64,000 nucleotides of DNA from Undaria pinnatifida (Eukaryota; Sar; Phaeophyceae; Laminariales; Alariaceae): the NCBI GenBank assembly GCA_012845835.1, contig JABAKD010000008.1, forward strand, positions 7,796,775 through 7,860,774, given 5' to 3'. Position numbers and translations under genes: made by a program. Of this stretch, positions 9,901-21,660 are shown one piece after another. The notes beneath the pieces are model-generated. The model ran no database searches, had not been told where the DNA came from, and was given only the letters and a program-made list of their open reading frames with translations. The stretch's first letter is position 1. Each line of letters opens with the position of its first letter.

Positions 9901-11150
9901 GGTATCATCGATTGCGAGAAATGTACGCCTCCGATTTACGCAAACACGGCGTCTACAGAAGCGGGCGAGTTTGTGCCAACTCGTGGAGCTTGTTTCGTCG
10001 CACGTCGTCTCGGGCTGGCCGCGGTCGCCGTGCTGCTGTGATTTTGGTGGCCTAGTAGTGCTTTGGAAGCAGCGGTTTCTTTTCTTTCATCTTTTTCTTC
10101 GCACGCTCACGACCTGCACGCACGGGATGTACCGCTCTAATAATAACGCGGCGGCTTTTAGCCTTGATTGCCAAAATGACTCTTCCTTGAAATGAGGCAA
10201 TTTTTTGGCTTGTGGCAAAAACCCCTCATCATTGCAGGGCGCCCGCAGACTTCCACTACTTAATTGGTCCGCTGCCTGTCCACTGTCTGGTAGCAAAAAA
10301 AAAGATCTTGGATTGCTACAGCTGCACGTGCCCGATTTCCGCAAAACCCGGCGTCTACAAGAGCGGGCGAGCTTGTGCTAACTCCTGGAGCCTATTTCAT
10401 CTCACGCCGTCTCGAGTTGATTTTTTCGTAGCATTCCTTGTCGAACGCACACGACCTACTGCACGCGGGACCCTTGCCTCCTTTCCCACTCTAGTGTTAA
10501 CAGTAATGAGGCAAGGACGAGTGAGCGTGGCGACCGACGTCATTTTTTGCATGTATGGAAAAAAAATCTCTTCATTGCCGGGTGCGCACAGAATTCCATT
10601 CTCATTTAGGATGCACGTTTGTTTGTTCGTCTGCTCGATTTCTTGTCTGTGAGCCCGTCGCGATATTACTGATTGCGCGAGCTGAACGTGACCGATTCCC
10701 ACAAACCCGGGGCCTACATGAGCGGACGAGCTGACGGTAACTCGTGGGACTTGAACTTCTCGCAAGCCGTCTCGCGTTCGCCACGGTCACCGCGCTGCTG
10801 TGTTTTTGGTGGTCATGATGCTGCGCGTTTTGGGCGCGGCAGGATTTCGTTGTTTCGCTTGTTTCCAAAGCACACGGACTACTGCTAATGCAAGGCACTC
10901 TTGCCTCATTTGCTACTCTACTCTCATGAAAACATAAATACACTCCTCCTGTGAGATCGAAAATCGTCCAAACTAAAATTTGCAAGCTGTGTGTGATACT
11001 CCGATCGCGCGTATTACTGGGTGTGTCCTCATTAATGATACCACTTGAGTAATAAGGCAAAACGAGGGAGCGAAGCGACCTAGGCTGTTATTTGCCTTGC
11101 GTGGCAAAAAAGCCTCTTCATTGCGGGGTGCGTACAGGCAGTCTTCTATC
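9901..11150 (+). repeat. Degenerate tandem repeat, period about 360-400 bp, three units
   Basis: Diverged units start near 9,905, 10,311 and 10,668. Each has a TTGCG..A or TTGCTACA start, then ACGT..CCGATT, AACCCGG(C/G)G(T/C)CTAC, GAGCGG(G/A)CGAG, an AACTC(C/G)TGG word, CGCC/CGTC GTCTCG, and later a CATTGC(A/G/C)GGG(T/C)GCG.ACAG word. Two further units lie at 21,765-21,910 and 22,140-22,275. The short frames (89-152 aa) crossing it are not conserved between units, so it is not treated as coding. Confidence 0.7.
10930..11045 (-). repeat. Diverged copy of the foldback repeat family
   Basis: ACACTCC.CCTGTGAGATCGAA...TTTGCAAGCTGTGTGTGATACTCCGATCGCGCG(T)ATTAC...GTGTGTCCTCATTAA matches the right arm of the foldback at 45,295-45,400 in the same orientation, with several mismatches in the middle. 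Confidence 0.75.
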
Positions 11151-11989
11151 ATTTAAATAGTATTTTATATACATACAAGGGCTCCGAATGGATAGGGCAG
11201 GGCAGCACTTTGACATGTTCGACTCAATATCCGATAGAGTAAAAATTGTTACTACGCAACACATAGTGTACCCGTGTAGAAGGTAAAGTAATGCCAAGAG
11301 ATCGATATAGACTAACAGTGGACTACTTACTTGTGCCGTTTCTTGCGTGAATCCGATTCCGAACTTCATCATAATACTTCGATAGGATAAATCCGAACCC
11401 ACGCAGACTGACCCTCCAGTCTGGCCACGAAGAGACGTTCCGAGTGCGTTTCTTGATGTTTTGACTCAAACAAGCATCCAGGGCCAGCAAGGGGGTGGCC
11501 ACGTATGCTGCATGTATTCTACGTAGCCACTGAGAGGCGCGCACTGAGCCAGCGTCTGCTACACCATGCATAAAGTATCTAGATTCGAGGCTCGCAGATC
11601 GACTGTCTGTGTGTATAGTCTGATCGTGGAGAGACTTGCCGACGGTATTCTAGGCGTGACACACGGTGTCGCTGCCTTCGTCATTCAATTCCTCGAATGA
11701 TATTGTAATAATAACGCTGATACTTGTTGCTATCTGGTAGATAGAGTATTAGTAGTACATGATAGCACGTAACTACGAATTTGGCAGTTAAGAATTTCAT
11801 GCTCGAGTTTTAGACGAAAATGAAACAAAGCATATATTACCTGGTATGGCCTTTTATCTGATCGCTGGTTGCTTATTGGCCGGGGATCATCCATAAAGTG
11901 ACCGTCATCTGGGGGTGATAGGTTCCCATCCCAGGATCATAATCAATCCACACATACATATACAACTCCGACAACCCGCGAACAAACAC

Positions 11990-12470
11990 GGATGGATATC
12001 ACCAGGATTGATATCTCCCCGCACAGCAGTGTGGAATCCCCAACCTCACCGACCGGCCGATCTCTGATTGGCTGGGGGTCGTATATTATAGAGCCAGCTC
12101 CACCCGGGGACGATAGAGTTCCATCCCCGGTAGGTCATTTATATCTCTCGAATTTAGACAAACCGGGAAATTAAACCGATTTCTATCTGGTCGTCACCGC
12201 CCCTAACGGTGTGGAAGCCCCGACTCCGCTGGCTAAAATCGCTGATTGGCTCGAGCTGCTCCACAGCGTCGCCCCACCCTATTAATAGGAGGATGATAGA
12301 GGCTCACCAACCAATGGGGGGCAGTTCCGTCGCATACGGGGGGGATAGGGCCCCTTCCTCGGTTTTAGAAATTCTCCGAATCTTTACAGCTCCAACAACG
12401 CGGGAACTATAACGATGATCTCCCGGGTCGATACCTCCCCGCACGGCGTGTCAACCCCGACCCCATTGAC
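11990..12470 (+). repeat. CCAAT-rich sub-array of copy A (about 3 units of 190-230 bp)
   Basis: Each unit contains a GT(C/T)(G/A)(A/T)(C/T)ACC.CCCC(T/A).. word, a CTGATTGGCT/TCG inverted CCAAT box, a GGGA(C/G)GATAG(A/G)G word and a ..ATCCCCGGT word. Units start near 11,990, 12,185 and 12,420. Confidence 0.75.
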
Positions 12471-13146
12471 TTATTCGTGATTTGCTGGTAGGCTTTCACC
12501 CAATAAGCTCACAATTATTTCGACCGACCTGGGTTTTCTCGCATACTTCCGTATACGGCAAACATTTGCAATGCGAACGCAATTCGACCAGCTATTTGCA
12601 TGATAGGTCGCACAAAAAAGCGATTTTAAGCCCATGTCAGGTTGGCGTGCCGAGCAAGCACGCTCAAATTGAGGGTTAGAAACACTTCAACAGCAACAAC
12701 AGCACCAAACGCAATATATAAATGAACGAATTAGAGCGATTTGTATCCAGGATTCAGGGGCCCCCGGTTATGAACACAATTCCAAACACAAAAAAATGGG
12801 GTGTTCGAAGCAAAACGACATAATAAGCAGAACTAACACTCGCACAACACGAATACAATAACCGTGGAAAAAAGCCTGAAAAGAGGCCAACACAATGCGT
12901 AGTTGACCCGCGTAATAATGGTCGAATAGTCATTGAATAGCATAATCACCTCCTTGTCGCTTACGCGACACCGAAATGTACCTACCCACGCTGCTAGGCG
13001 TTCTCAGCAGTTAGTTGATCCTGTTTTAGCATTTCTGCAAACAAAATAAAATCTCACAACAGTGGGAATGATAAACTCAAGGACCAACGCTAGTAGTATT
13101 CGAAGGTAACCACTAGATAGACCACCGGGGCGACTGGCTCTACATA

Positions 13147-13153
13147 ACTCACT
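13147..13153 (+). other. SINE empty site in copy A
   Basis: ACTCACT is uninterrupted here, in TACATAACTCACTAGAGATC. Copy B has the SINE inserted at the same place, flanked by two copies of ACTCACT. Confidence 0.8.
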
Positions 13154-15054
13154 AGAGATCAGCAATCAGCAATCAGCAACAAGGAGCACGCCAAGTAGGA
13201 CGCAACACAAAACTATTTGCCAGCTACGTACCAACACGACCGCTCTTTTTCCAGTTGACCGCGGCAAACGACCAAAACAGCAACGGAGGCAGAGGCACCA
13301 CAGCAACAACAAAGCACGCCTCCCATATTGTCTATACTTCACCATAGAGTATTCTCGGGGAAAAGAACCATCAAGCGATGCGATAACGGGACGAATGCAT
13401 GCCACTGGTTTCTTCCGTGGATACCGTCTATACTACTTACTATACGACCTTCGCGTGGCGCAGCTTAACAACGGGAACGATTTTTCCCCTTGTTTTTTAC
13501 GTCGAAAAGATATTCCCTGTTTTTTCGTACACACTCCCCCTTGCTACAAGTCAGACAAAAAGCGTGTGTGTAATAGAGCGCATCAGTGTGTGTGCTCTTA
13601 CTCGTATCTATATTACTTGCACGACTACAAACTACGTCGACGTGCCCGAACTACCACACCCCATACAGGCCGGGGACGCAGCCACTCGCTGCTGTGTGGC
13701 GTTTTCTGGCGCAGTAATCGTAATCACTACCTCCTCGTTTTAGTCATGCGTGCGCTTGCCATGTCTATCCATGTACGTACGTACCTACCGAAATTCAATA
13801 ATGAAATGCACTACTACTATAATATCATACCTACCGCGGTACCATGGGGTTTTCTTCAACAGTGAATATTATTTGTTTTGGGACAAAATATGACGCCAAT
13901 TTGGAAATAATGTCTTGCCAAGTTTGAGTTTATCAACCTCTCCATACACATTTACATCAAGATCCCAAGAATAACTGGAGAGTACCGTTCAAAATACAAC
14001 TTTATGCGCGCTTCTCGCTTGTCTTGCTCAGCATCCATCCGCGTTCACGTCGAGGTGCCGAGCGGATAAGGCAGGGCGAGGGGCGTTGGAGCCGCCCCCC
14101 GAAAATGGCGCTAGAACGAAGCGATTTGACCGAGAAATTCCAGTTCCGAGCATCCCATAATGAGGCTGAGCCAAAAAAAAACTCGTGACCGATTCCAAAA
14201 AAAAAATGATCTTATTTATATTTACAAGGGCCCCGCATGGGTAGGGCAGGGCAACACTTCGAGTTGTTCGATTCAATACTTGGTAAGAGTAAAAAAAGTC
14301 ACCACACACCATCATAGTCTGCACGTACAGTATGCAAGGTAATGCCAAGAGTTCGATTTAGACGAACAATCATAACAACGTACTACTAATAATAGCTACC
14401 GTTTTTTAAGTGCAACCGATTCCGAGCTTCATTCATCAGATTTCGATCGGATAAATCCGAGCACACGCCGACTGACCCTTTAGTCTGGCGACGAAACGTG
14501 TCGAGTGCGTTTCTTATGATATTTTAACTCAATCAAGCATCCGGGGCCAGTAAGGTGACTGACCATGTTTGCTGCGTGTTCTCTTCGTAGCCACTGAGAG
14601 GCGCGCACAGAGCCAGCTTCTGAAAAATACAATGCATGCTACAATATGAATAGTATCATCTTGATCCGAGCCTCCCAGATCGACTGTCTGTGTGTTGTCT
14701 GATCGTGGAGAGACGTGATGACGTTGTTCCAGGCGCGAAACACGGTGGTTTGGCTGCCTTCGTCATTCAACTCCACGAATGCTATTGCAATGCTGCTGCT
14801 TGTTGCTAGCTGCGTCGATCGCTCACTTCTTGTAGATACAGTACGCGACTGCAGTCCTTACGATTTTGACAGCGAAGAATTTTAGAGTCGAGTGTTTATA
14901 GACGAAAATAAAGACATGCCATTTTTGTCTGATCGCTCATTGGCCAGGATCCATACACAGAAAGTAGGTGTCACCCGGGCACGATAGGGTCACATGCCGG
15001 AATCCGAATCCATCCACATATCTACAACTCCGATAACCCGGGGACGAACCCGGA

Positions 15055-15905
15055 TATCATTCGGGTTGATACCTCCCTGCACGGTGTGGAAATCCCAACC
15101 CCACCGGCCGATTTTCTGATTGGCCATGGTTCGTATGTTGAGCCAGCTCCACCTCGGGAGGATATAGGGTCCCATCCCCGGTGCAGAGGTCGTTCCACAT
15201 CTCTAAAACTTCCATCAACCGGGGAAGCAGACCGAGCTTTCTCGGGTCGACACCACCCTGCACGGTGATAAAACCCCAATCCCGTTGGCTAATCGCTGAT
15301 TGGTTCGAGCTCCATAGCGCCGTCCTAGGCGGATAGAGGCCCATCAATGGGGGGCATTTCCGTCGCACACGGGGAAGATAGGGCCCCATCCCCGATTCAT
15401 GAATCTCCCGAATCTCTACAGCTCCAAAAACGCGGGAACAATAGCGATGACCTCCCGTGTCGACACCACTCCGCACAACGTGGAACCCCACCATATTCGC
15501 TTACCGCTGATTGGCTGGGGCTCGGACATAAGGGCAACGTCACCATGGGAGGATATAGAGTCCTGTGCCCGTTTCAGAAATCCTGACAAACCGAGGACGA
15601 TAACCGATTTCTCCCGCGGGTCGACACATCCCCGCACGATGGTGCGACAATCTTCTATTATTCACATTGGCTTATCGTTGAGTGGTTGTGCAGCTCGTAG
15701 AGCCAAGGACATCCGGGGAGGAGATAGACAAGCAAACGGGCTTGGGGCGTTCCGACGCACCACCGCCGTTCCAGAAATCTTTCCATACCCCATCACCTCC
15801 AACAAACCGAGGACGAAAATCGACTTCTCGACGACACCACACCGCACGGTGTGGAAGCCTTAGCTAGCTGAGGTTCGTATACAACGCCAGCACCACAGAA
15901 CAGGG
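15055..15905 (+). repeat. Expanded CCAAT-rich sub-array of copy B (about 5 units)
   Basis: Units near 15,060, 15,245, 15,450, 15,610 and 15,825 each repeat a GTCGACACCAC or GTTGATACCTC word, a GTGTGGAA or similar word, a CTGATTGG box and a GGATATAG(A/G)G word. Copies A and C have about three units, so the number varies among copies. Confidence 0.75.
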
Positions 15906-16651
15906 TCCAAGCCCGGTTCAGAAATCCTTCCAGGTATTTTCAACTAGAAAAAAATGGGGCAACTCGCGCTACTGCTGAATTTTTATTCGTATACCCCAAC
16001 CCCGCGGTACGCGGACATTTCAGTTGACCCCCTGCCTCGATACCACCCCGCACAGTGTAACCCAACCTTCGATTGATCGGCACGGCCGGGATTCGTGGAC
16101 AGAGGAAACCACCACTCACTGAGAAGTTCAGCAAGTTCAATGACTATCATCTCATACTGGCCTGTGTTTAGAGAAGTTGCACATGGACCAATTGCATAAT
16201 ATACACAAGCAGTCGCTCCAGATCGAGTCGATCGGTGCAACTTGCTTGGGTATCGTATTATTACAGCAGCAGTAATACACTTCACTTCTTTTATTTTTCC
16301 CATTCCAATTATTGTGATGCTCGCACTACTCTCACCCTCCCAGTAGTATAACTTAGATCCGGGGTCATATAGCGGGCTCCCCTCCCCCTCCCCACTGCGG
16401 TACATGCCCTAATTTTTATCGCGAGAAGAACTCGGCATTTTCTTCCCTCGTCGATTCGCGTCGAATTGTACCTACCCACGCTGCTAGGCGATTTCAGCAG
16501 TTAGTTGATCCTTTTTTTTTCATTTACTTCTGCAAATAAATAAAGCCAACAAAGCTCACAACGCGGTGGTTGTTTAACTCAAGGACCAACGCTAGTATTA
16601 ATAGTGTAACCCCACTAGACCACCGGGGCGACCGGCTCTATACCACTCACT

Positions 16652-16952
16652 GCCCCGGTGGCATATCAGGTTATCCTCGAGCCTGGTATAGGTCAATTTC
16701 GTGAGTTCAAATCCCCCCGAGTTCGTACTCGTATAATTTTCCGTGGGGCTTTTTCTTGTGCATTAACTGACTTGCGGAGAGCGCGAGAGCGTGAGTTAGC
16801 AACACTCGATGAAAAATCGAAGATCAGCGGGTGCTGAACCCTACGCGCAAAAAAAAATGAAGGCAATAACCGGGGGGAGGGGAAGGACGACACCTGTGAT
16901 CACGGCTTGTATGTCCAGAAGCTGGAAAGTAAAAGTGTGCCAAAAAAAAAAA
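16652..16952 (+). mobile_element. tRNA-derived SINE, copy 1, with 7-bp TSD
   Basis: About 300 bp flanked by ACTCACT at 16,645-16,651 and 16,953-16,959. The head has a Pol III A-box-like TGGCATATCAGG (16,659-16,670) and a B-box-like GTTCAAATCC (16,705-16,714), about 46 bp apart as in tRNA genes. The body contains GAGCGCGAGAGCGTGAGT and the element ends in an A run (16,942-16,953). The same target site is empty in copies A (13,147) and C (42,454). A second copy lies at 36,830-37,155. Confidence 0.85.
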
Positions 16953-18000
16953 ACTCACTAGAAGAGATGATCAATCAGCAATCAGCAGCAAGGAGCACGT
17001 CAAGTACGAAGCAACACAAGAGTATTTTCACGACTGCTTACTCTTGACCGGCAAACGACCAGAGCAACGGAGTCAGGGATCACAGCAACAACAAAGCACA
17101 CCGCCTATATTTCTCCAAAGAGTCTTCTCGGTGAAAAAAAACTCCAAACGATGCGATATCCTGACGAATGCATGCCACTCACTGGTTTCTTCCGTGGATA
17201 CTGCTGTCTACTTACTACGGCCTTCGCGTGGCGCAGCTTAACAGCAGGAGGAACGACTATGTTTTTCCTTTTTTATGTGTCGACAATGTATTCCCTGTTT
17301 TTTGGTATGATACCTCCCCCCATGCCATAAAATATGTCAGACAAAAAGCATGTTGTGTGTGTTAGCATCGCTGTGTGTGGTCTTACTCGTACGTACCTGG
17401 ATTACTTGCACGAGAGTACAAACCATGTCGATTTGACTGAACTTGTATAGTACCACCCTCGAGGCCCCGGGGACGCAGCCACTCGCAATGCTGCTGTGTG
17501 GCTTTTTCTGGGGCCGTATTCGTTATCACTACTACCTACTCCTCGTTTTAGTCATGCGTCCGCTTGCCACGTCTATATCCATTTATGTACGTGTACCTAC
17601 CGAAATTCAATAACGAAATGCACTATGATACCTGCCGCAGTACCATGGGGATTTTTTTCAGAAAATATTACTAGTATTTGTTTTGGGACAAAATATGACG
17701 CCAATTTGGAAATAATGTCTTGCCAAGTTTTATTTTATCAACCTCTCTCCATACATCAAGATCCGAACAATAACTGGAGAGTACCGTTCAAAATACATTT
17801 TTTTGCGGGCTTCTCGCTTGTCTCGCTCAGCATCCATCCGCGTTCACGTCGAGGTGCTGAACGGATTGACCAGCAACAACAGTCAGTAGCCAGAGAGCTC
17901 TTGCAACCACACAACAAAGCGTTCGAAACTACCTTGATAATCACACCTATTTATAGAAGTGCATCCACGTTTCGTTTGTGAATAAATATACATGGAATTA

Positions 18001-18659
18001 GTGTGGGATACTTATTATTATGCTGTCTTGAAAGGTGGATCGTTGATCGTGGACCAGTATATACGGAACGACTCTTTGGAGCGGCGACGAAAAAGACTGA
18101 CAAAACATTGTTTCTCGTACTGCAACTTTTAAAGGCGACCACTTCGTTCGTTGTGTTTTTCTATTTTTTTTTCATGGTCTGGCCTGTTTTGTTGTGTTTT
18201 CGTACCCGGTACGCTAGCATTTCACTTGCTTTATAACTTGATAAATTGCGATTGTTTGGTTTACGCTGTCTCACAGTCTGTGACCACATAAAAATAATAA
18301 GTTGTATCTCTCTAGGATGAAGAATCAGCACGGACACTGTGGGGTGTAATGATGTCGTTGGGTAGGGAACGGCCCCCCTCGAAGACAACGAATGCTCAAA
18401 CAAAGGTATTAAACCGTGAAACCCGATATCGAAAAAAAACGACACAGCAGTCGTACGACAATAAGCCAAACGCTTCGAGGTGTGACCATGAAAAAAGTGT
18501 GATGGGGACGAAATAAGAAGCCAACTTGGAAATGATGCCAACTTGGAAATAAATGTTTTCCCGTATGTACATATGTTTTTTTCGTTCAAGCTCTGCATAT
18601 GCCAAGATCCAAGAATAGCTCGGGCGTATACCGCCCGAAATACAAAAATTTACGCACAT
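18001..18659. other. Unique sequence between repeat blocks
   Basis: Separates the body and terminal block of copy B. It has a T-rich stretch at 18,155-18,175 and no supported exon. The minus-strand frames 18,161-18,598 and 18,396-18,659 lack motifs. Confidence 0.45.
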
Positions 18660-18835
18660 CTCGCTTGTCTCGCGCCGCCCACGTACCCGATCCCGCCCAG
18701 TGCGGAACGGATACGGCAGGGCGAGGGGCGTTTGAGCCGCCCCCCGAAGACGGCGCTCGAACGAAGCGATTTGACCGAGAATTCCAGTTCCGAGAATCGC
18801 ATACTGCGACCGAGACGGAAAAAAACTTTTGACCG
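18660..18835 (+). repeat. Terminal block of large repeat copy B
   Basis: GCAGGGCGAGGGGCGTTTGA...GCGATTTGACCGAGAATTCCAGTTCCGAGAATC...CGAGACGGAAAAA matches the 3' ends of copy A (14,070-14,175) and copy C (43,365-43,480). Confidence 0.8.
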
Positions 18836-19194
18836 AATCCCCCCAAAAAATAATGCTAATATATATATTTATATTTGTTTACGTACAATTGTCATTTTTT
18901 TTTTCGGGCAGATCTCTTCGTGCTCGCACCTATATCCGACACGTCAGATGGGGTGGGCACAATTCGACAGTTGGGGTCACGTTGCCGGAGGTTTGGGCGC
19001 GATCCGTGCAGTGGGTCGCGCGTGGTAAGCCTAGTAAACTCATTTGGTTTTGGCCATGGATACGACAAATCCCCGGGTTTCCGCAACATCCGCGTCCCCT
19101 ATCCCCGTTACTTTACGTACGTGAGGTTTTGATGCAAACCCAAAAAATATGTGCAAATCATGCGCACGTACCACAGGTAACACTCGGTCTGTGT

Positions 19195-19960
19195 TTGGCG
19201 CTCTCATGAGTACAGCCACGAGCACAGCCAACACGCAGAGAGCACAACATTGAAAAACTAGCGCCCAGCAGCACCACCAGCAGGCAACACCGTGCGTGTG
19301 TGGCACATCCATCTGCGTCGTACTGCTGTGGCTACTTGATTCTTTCGGGGCCTGCTTCGTATCTGTAATGGACGACCTGTCTCTTATTGCTGCTGCGGGC
19401 GGCATTGTAGACGAAAATATTAGGGCCGTTTGTATTTCATAATTTTGCACCAACGGTCCTTACATTATATGTCATCACTATGTGTTTCGTCCCTTGCGAG
19501 CACACCCAGCCATGCCTAGACGACAGTGAACATACATGCAGATAGCACAGACAACGCTACAACCGTGCCCAGCAGCACAAGCAGCAGCGGGCAACATCAT
19601 GTGCCAACACCGTGCTTGTGTGGCACATCCATCTGCGCCGTGTGCCGTGGCTACTTGATTCTTTCGGGGCTTGCTTCGTATCTATAATCGACGACCTGTC
19701 TCTTATGCTGCTGTGGGCGGCATCGCCATTCTGAACGAAAATATTAGGGCCGTTTGGATTCAAGAATTTTCGATCAACGGTCCTTACATTATATATCGTC
19801 ACTTTGTGTTTCGTCCCCCGCGAGCACACCCAGCCATGTCTAGACAACATTGAACATACATGCAGATAACACAGATAACGCTACAACCGTGCCCGGCAGC
19901 ACAAGCAACAGCAGGCAACATCATGTGCTACATACAGCAGCACAGCAGTACGTACAGCAG
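19195..19960 (+). repeat. Tandem repeat, period about 330 bp, two full units plus a partial
   Basis: Shared landmarks are GTGTGGCACATCCATCTGCG (19,298 and 19,620), TGGCTACTTGATTCTTTCGG, ATCTGTAATGGACGACCTGT or ATCTATAATCGACGACCTGT, AATATTAGGGCCGTTTG and TGTGTTTCGTCCC. A partial third unit with CAGCAG words ends near 19,960. The minus-strand frames (19,040-19,453 and 19,557-19,850) are the two copies of one frame. They encode similar peptides, but I cannot assign a function. Confidence 0.8.
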
Positions 19961-20071
19961 CAAACCGATGCGTTGGTTCGTACTCGAACCTCGCTACTTT
20001 GCTATAGGCAAAGTAAATTCGTCTCCTCGAGGGCACGATTTTGAATCGGACGACGATCAAAACAACCCAGC

Positions 20072-20323
20072 GTGATTTTTTTTGGCTCTAGAAATAAAAC
20101 AGCAGTGGATAAATATAGGCGCGGATGCTCCATGAGAGAGGGCTTTTCTGTCTCAGCGACAATAGAAGCCCTACAGTTCCTCATTCCGTGCAATTTCTGC
20201 GACGAGCTCGTGGAGAAGGCGGATGAAATGCCCATCCTGCCGTGGATCACTCGTCCAGGGGTTCAAAATCTGGCTCAACAAGACAAGAAGAGTACTATTC
20301 TGAAATGGATGGTTCCCATATGA
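20072..20323 (+). CDS. Short hypothetical ORF, possible exon
   Basis: 83 codons with non-repetitive composition. The stretch FCDELVEKADEMPILPWITR looks protein-like, and an upstream TTTTTTTTGGCTCTAG resembles a 3' splice site. There is no recognisable family and no matching downstream exon. The opposite strand is also open, so this is weak. Confidence 0.25.
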   Translation: MIFFGSRNKTAVDKYRRGCSMREGFSVSATIEALQFLIPCNFCDELVEKADEMPILPWITRPGVQNLAQQDKKSTILKWMVPI

Positions 20324-20759
20324 AAACAAAGAAAAAACATCACCACGATAAAAGACCGCGCACGGAACAACTGCTGCATCTGGCTGCATGCTTTTTCTTT
20401 TCGCCGGTTGAAAATCCCTGGAAAATTCACCTATTGTCCATTTATTTTACCACGCATTTTACTGGATAAGAATAAGAAGAGTCTCCCTCGCACAAAGACC
20501 TCATCGCACTCCGAGTTTCGTGCTGGACACAAGCTGATGGGATTACAAGTACCACTTCTTTACGGTTCTCCACCACCACGGGGAGAGAGTGAGCCGTCCT
20601 CGGGAGGGCGCCTCCCCACCCCCCGCTTCTCGAGCTGCGGACAAGAACATAGTTTTCACTACCACCAGGTACATCTTATTTGCGCAGGAAGTCAGATGTT
20701 GCATACTTGTACCTAGCTGCAGAGCGACGCGCAAAGGCCGCGGCAGCGCCATCCACCGT

Positions 20760-21020
20760 CGGCATCTCCAAGCGGCCGGGGGGAGGGGGGAGGGGGGAGG
20801 GGGGGAGGTGGGGGGAGGGGGGGAGGGGAGGAGGGGGGAGGGGGGGAGGGGGGGGGGGGGGAGGGGGGAAGGGGGAGGGGGGGGGAGGGGGGAGGGGGGA
20901 GGGGGGGGCGGGGGAGGGGGGGAGGGGGGAGCGGGGGAGGGGGGGGAGGGGGGAGCGGGGGAGGGGGGAAGGGGGGAGGGAGGAAGGGGGGAGGGGGGGG
21001 GGGGTGGGGGGTGCGGCCTG
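20760..21020 (+). repeat. G-rich GGGGGGAGG satellite
   Basis: About 260 bp made almost only of G runs (4-14 nt) spaced by single A, occasionally AA, T or C. It has strong G-quadruplex and polypurine triplex potential. Long frames in all phases here (Gly/Arg or Pro/Ser strings) are composition artefacts. Confidence 0.9.
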
Positions 21021-21029
21021 CCGGGGGGA

Positions 21030-21660
21030 GGGGGGGCGTCCTGCCCATGAGACTGAAGTCTGGGTCTGGCCATCATCGTCTTGAAATTTGTGGGCCTTCC
21101 AATGGCCGTCACAAGTTAGCGCAAGGCCTCCCTGGCTTCTTTGCCTTGTTGTGTTCTCTCCCCAGTGCCATTGATGCACTTGATACCCTCTACGAGCCCA
21201 ATGCCGTCTTTAGTCAGCTCCTAGGGTCTGCTAGTATAACGTTTTTCTCTTTTCCTTTCCTTTCCTTTCCTTTCTCTTCTTATCTTTTCTTTGTTTATTT
21301 TTCCAATTGACTCGCGTCTGACGTGCGTATGAGTAGTGATAGGTACTATGTGTAATATATACGTGGTAGTCTTTCTTGGGTGGCAAGCGGTATAGTGTTT
21401 TTTCAGGCGCCAGTAGTGAGACGTATGCACCAGTATGGACCTGGCACATCGTAGGCTGACTCCCGATTCCACTTTGTATATGTTTCTGCCGGAGGCATGA
21501 ATTGCGTCAGCTGTGATATATGCGTGTATCACCTTTCGTTTGTTTGTGTTTTTTACCTGGGGTGTTCCTCAGCTCCAGAGTGACTGGAGCCTGTCCTGTA
21601 ACCACCGACTTGATCATGCGAGTTAATGTGAGAACAACAACAACAACTTGGATTTCGTTC
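21030..21660 (-). repeat. Inverted copy of the repeat at 60-750
   Basis: Reverse complement of the window's first repeat, including the pyrimidine-rich TTTCCTTTCC tract (21,245-21,300) that mirrors the purine tract at 400-545. Immediately beyond it lie units of the 370-bp repeat, so the join of these two families recurs. Confidence 0.8.

Larger units (their letters stand above)
11150..14204 (+). repeat. Large noncoding repeat, copy A (about 3.05 kb)
   Basis: Starts near ACAAGGGCTCCG (about 11,176) and ends near the GAAATTCCAGTTCCGAGCATCCCAT block (about 14,130-14,160). It is colinear with copy B (14,205-18,835) and copy C (39,911-43,510). Internal landmarks in order are ATCCGATTCCGA, AGACTGACCCT, TGAGAGGCGCGCAC, the CCAAT-box array, GTACCTACCCACGCTGCTAGGCG, GATCAGCAATCAGC, GACCTTCGCGTGGCGCAGCTTAAC, and GCGATTTGACCGAGAA. 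No frame is conserved among copies. The class is unknown: large nonautonomous element or segmental repeat. Confidence 0.8.
14205..18000 (+). repeat. Large noncoding repeat, copy B, interrupted by a SINE
   Basis: Second colinear copy, directly abutting copy A. It starts at TTTACAAGGGCCCCGCATGG and runs through GCGTCGAATTGTACCTACCC (16,459) and GTGGCGCAGCTTAACAG (17,229) to GCATCCATCCGCGTTCACG (17,829). The terminal GACCGAGAATTCCAGTTCCGAG block lies at 18,660-18,835, after about 650 bp of unrelated sequence. The expanded sub-array and the SINE make it longer than copy A. Confidence 0.75.

Noticed and set aside
12995-13140. Minus-strand tRNA-like segment GCCCCGGTGGTCTA...
   Set aside because: It has an A box only. 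The T-arm is poor and the segment is simply part of the large repeat in all three copies.
20543-21180. Long overlapping frames in all phases (up to 189 codons, Pro/Ser or Gly/Arg-rich)
   Set aside because: They come entirely from the G-rich satellite. Every phase is open and the peptides are simple strings.
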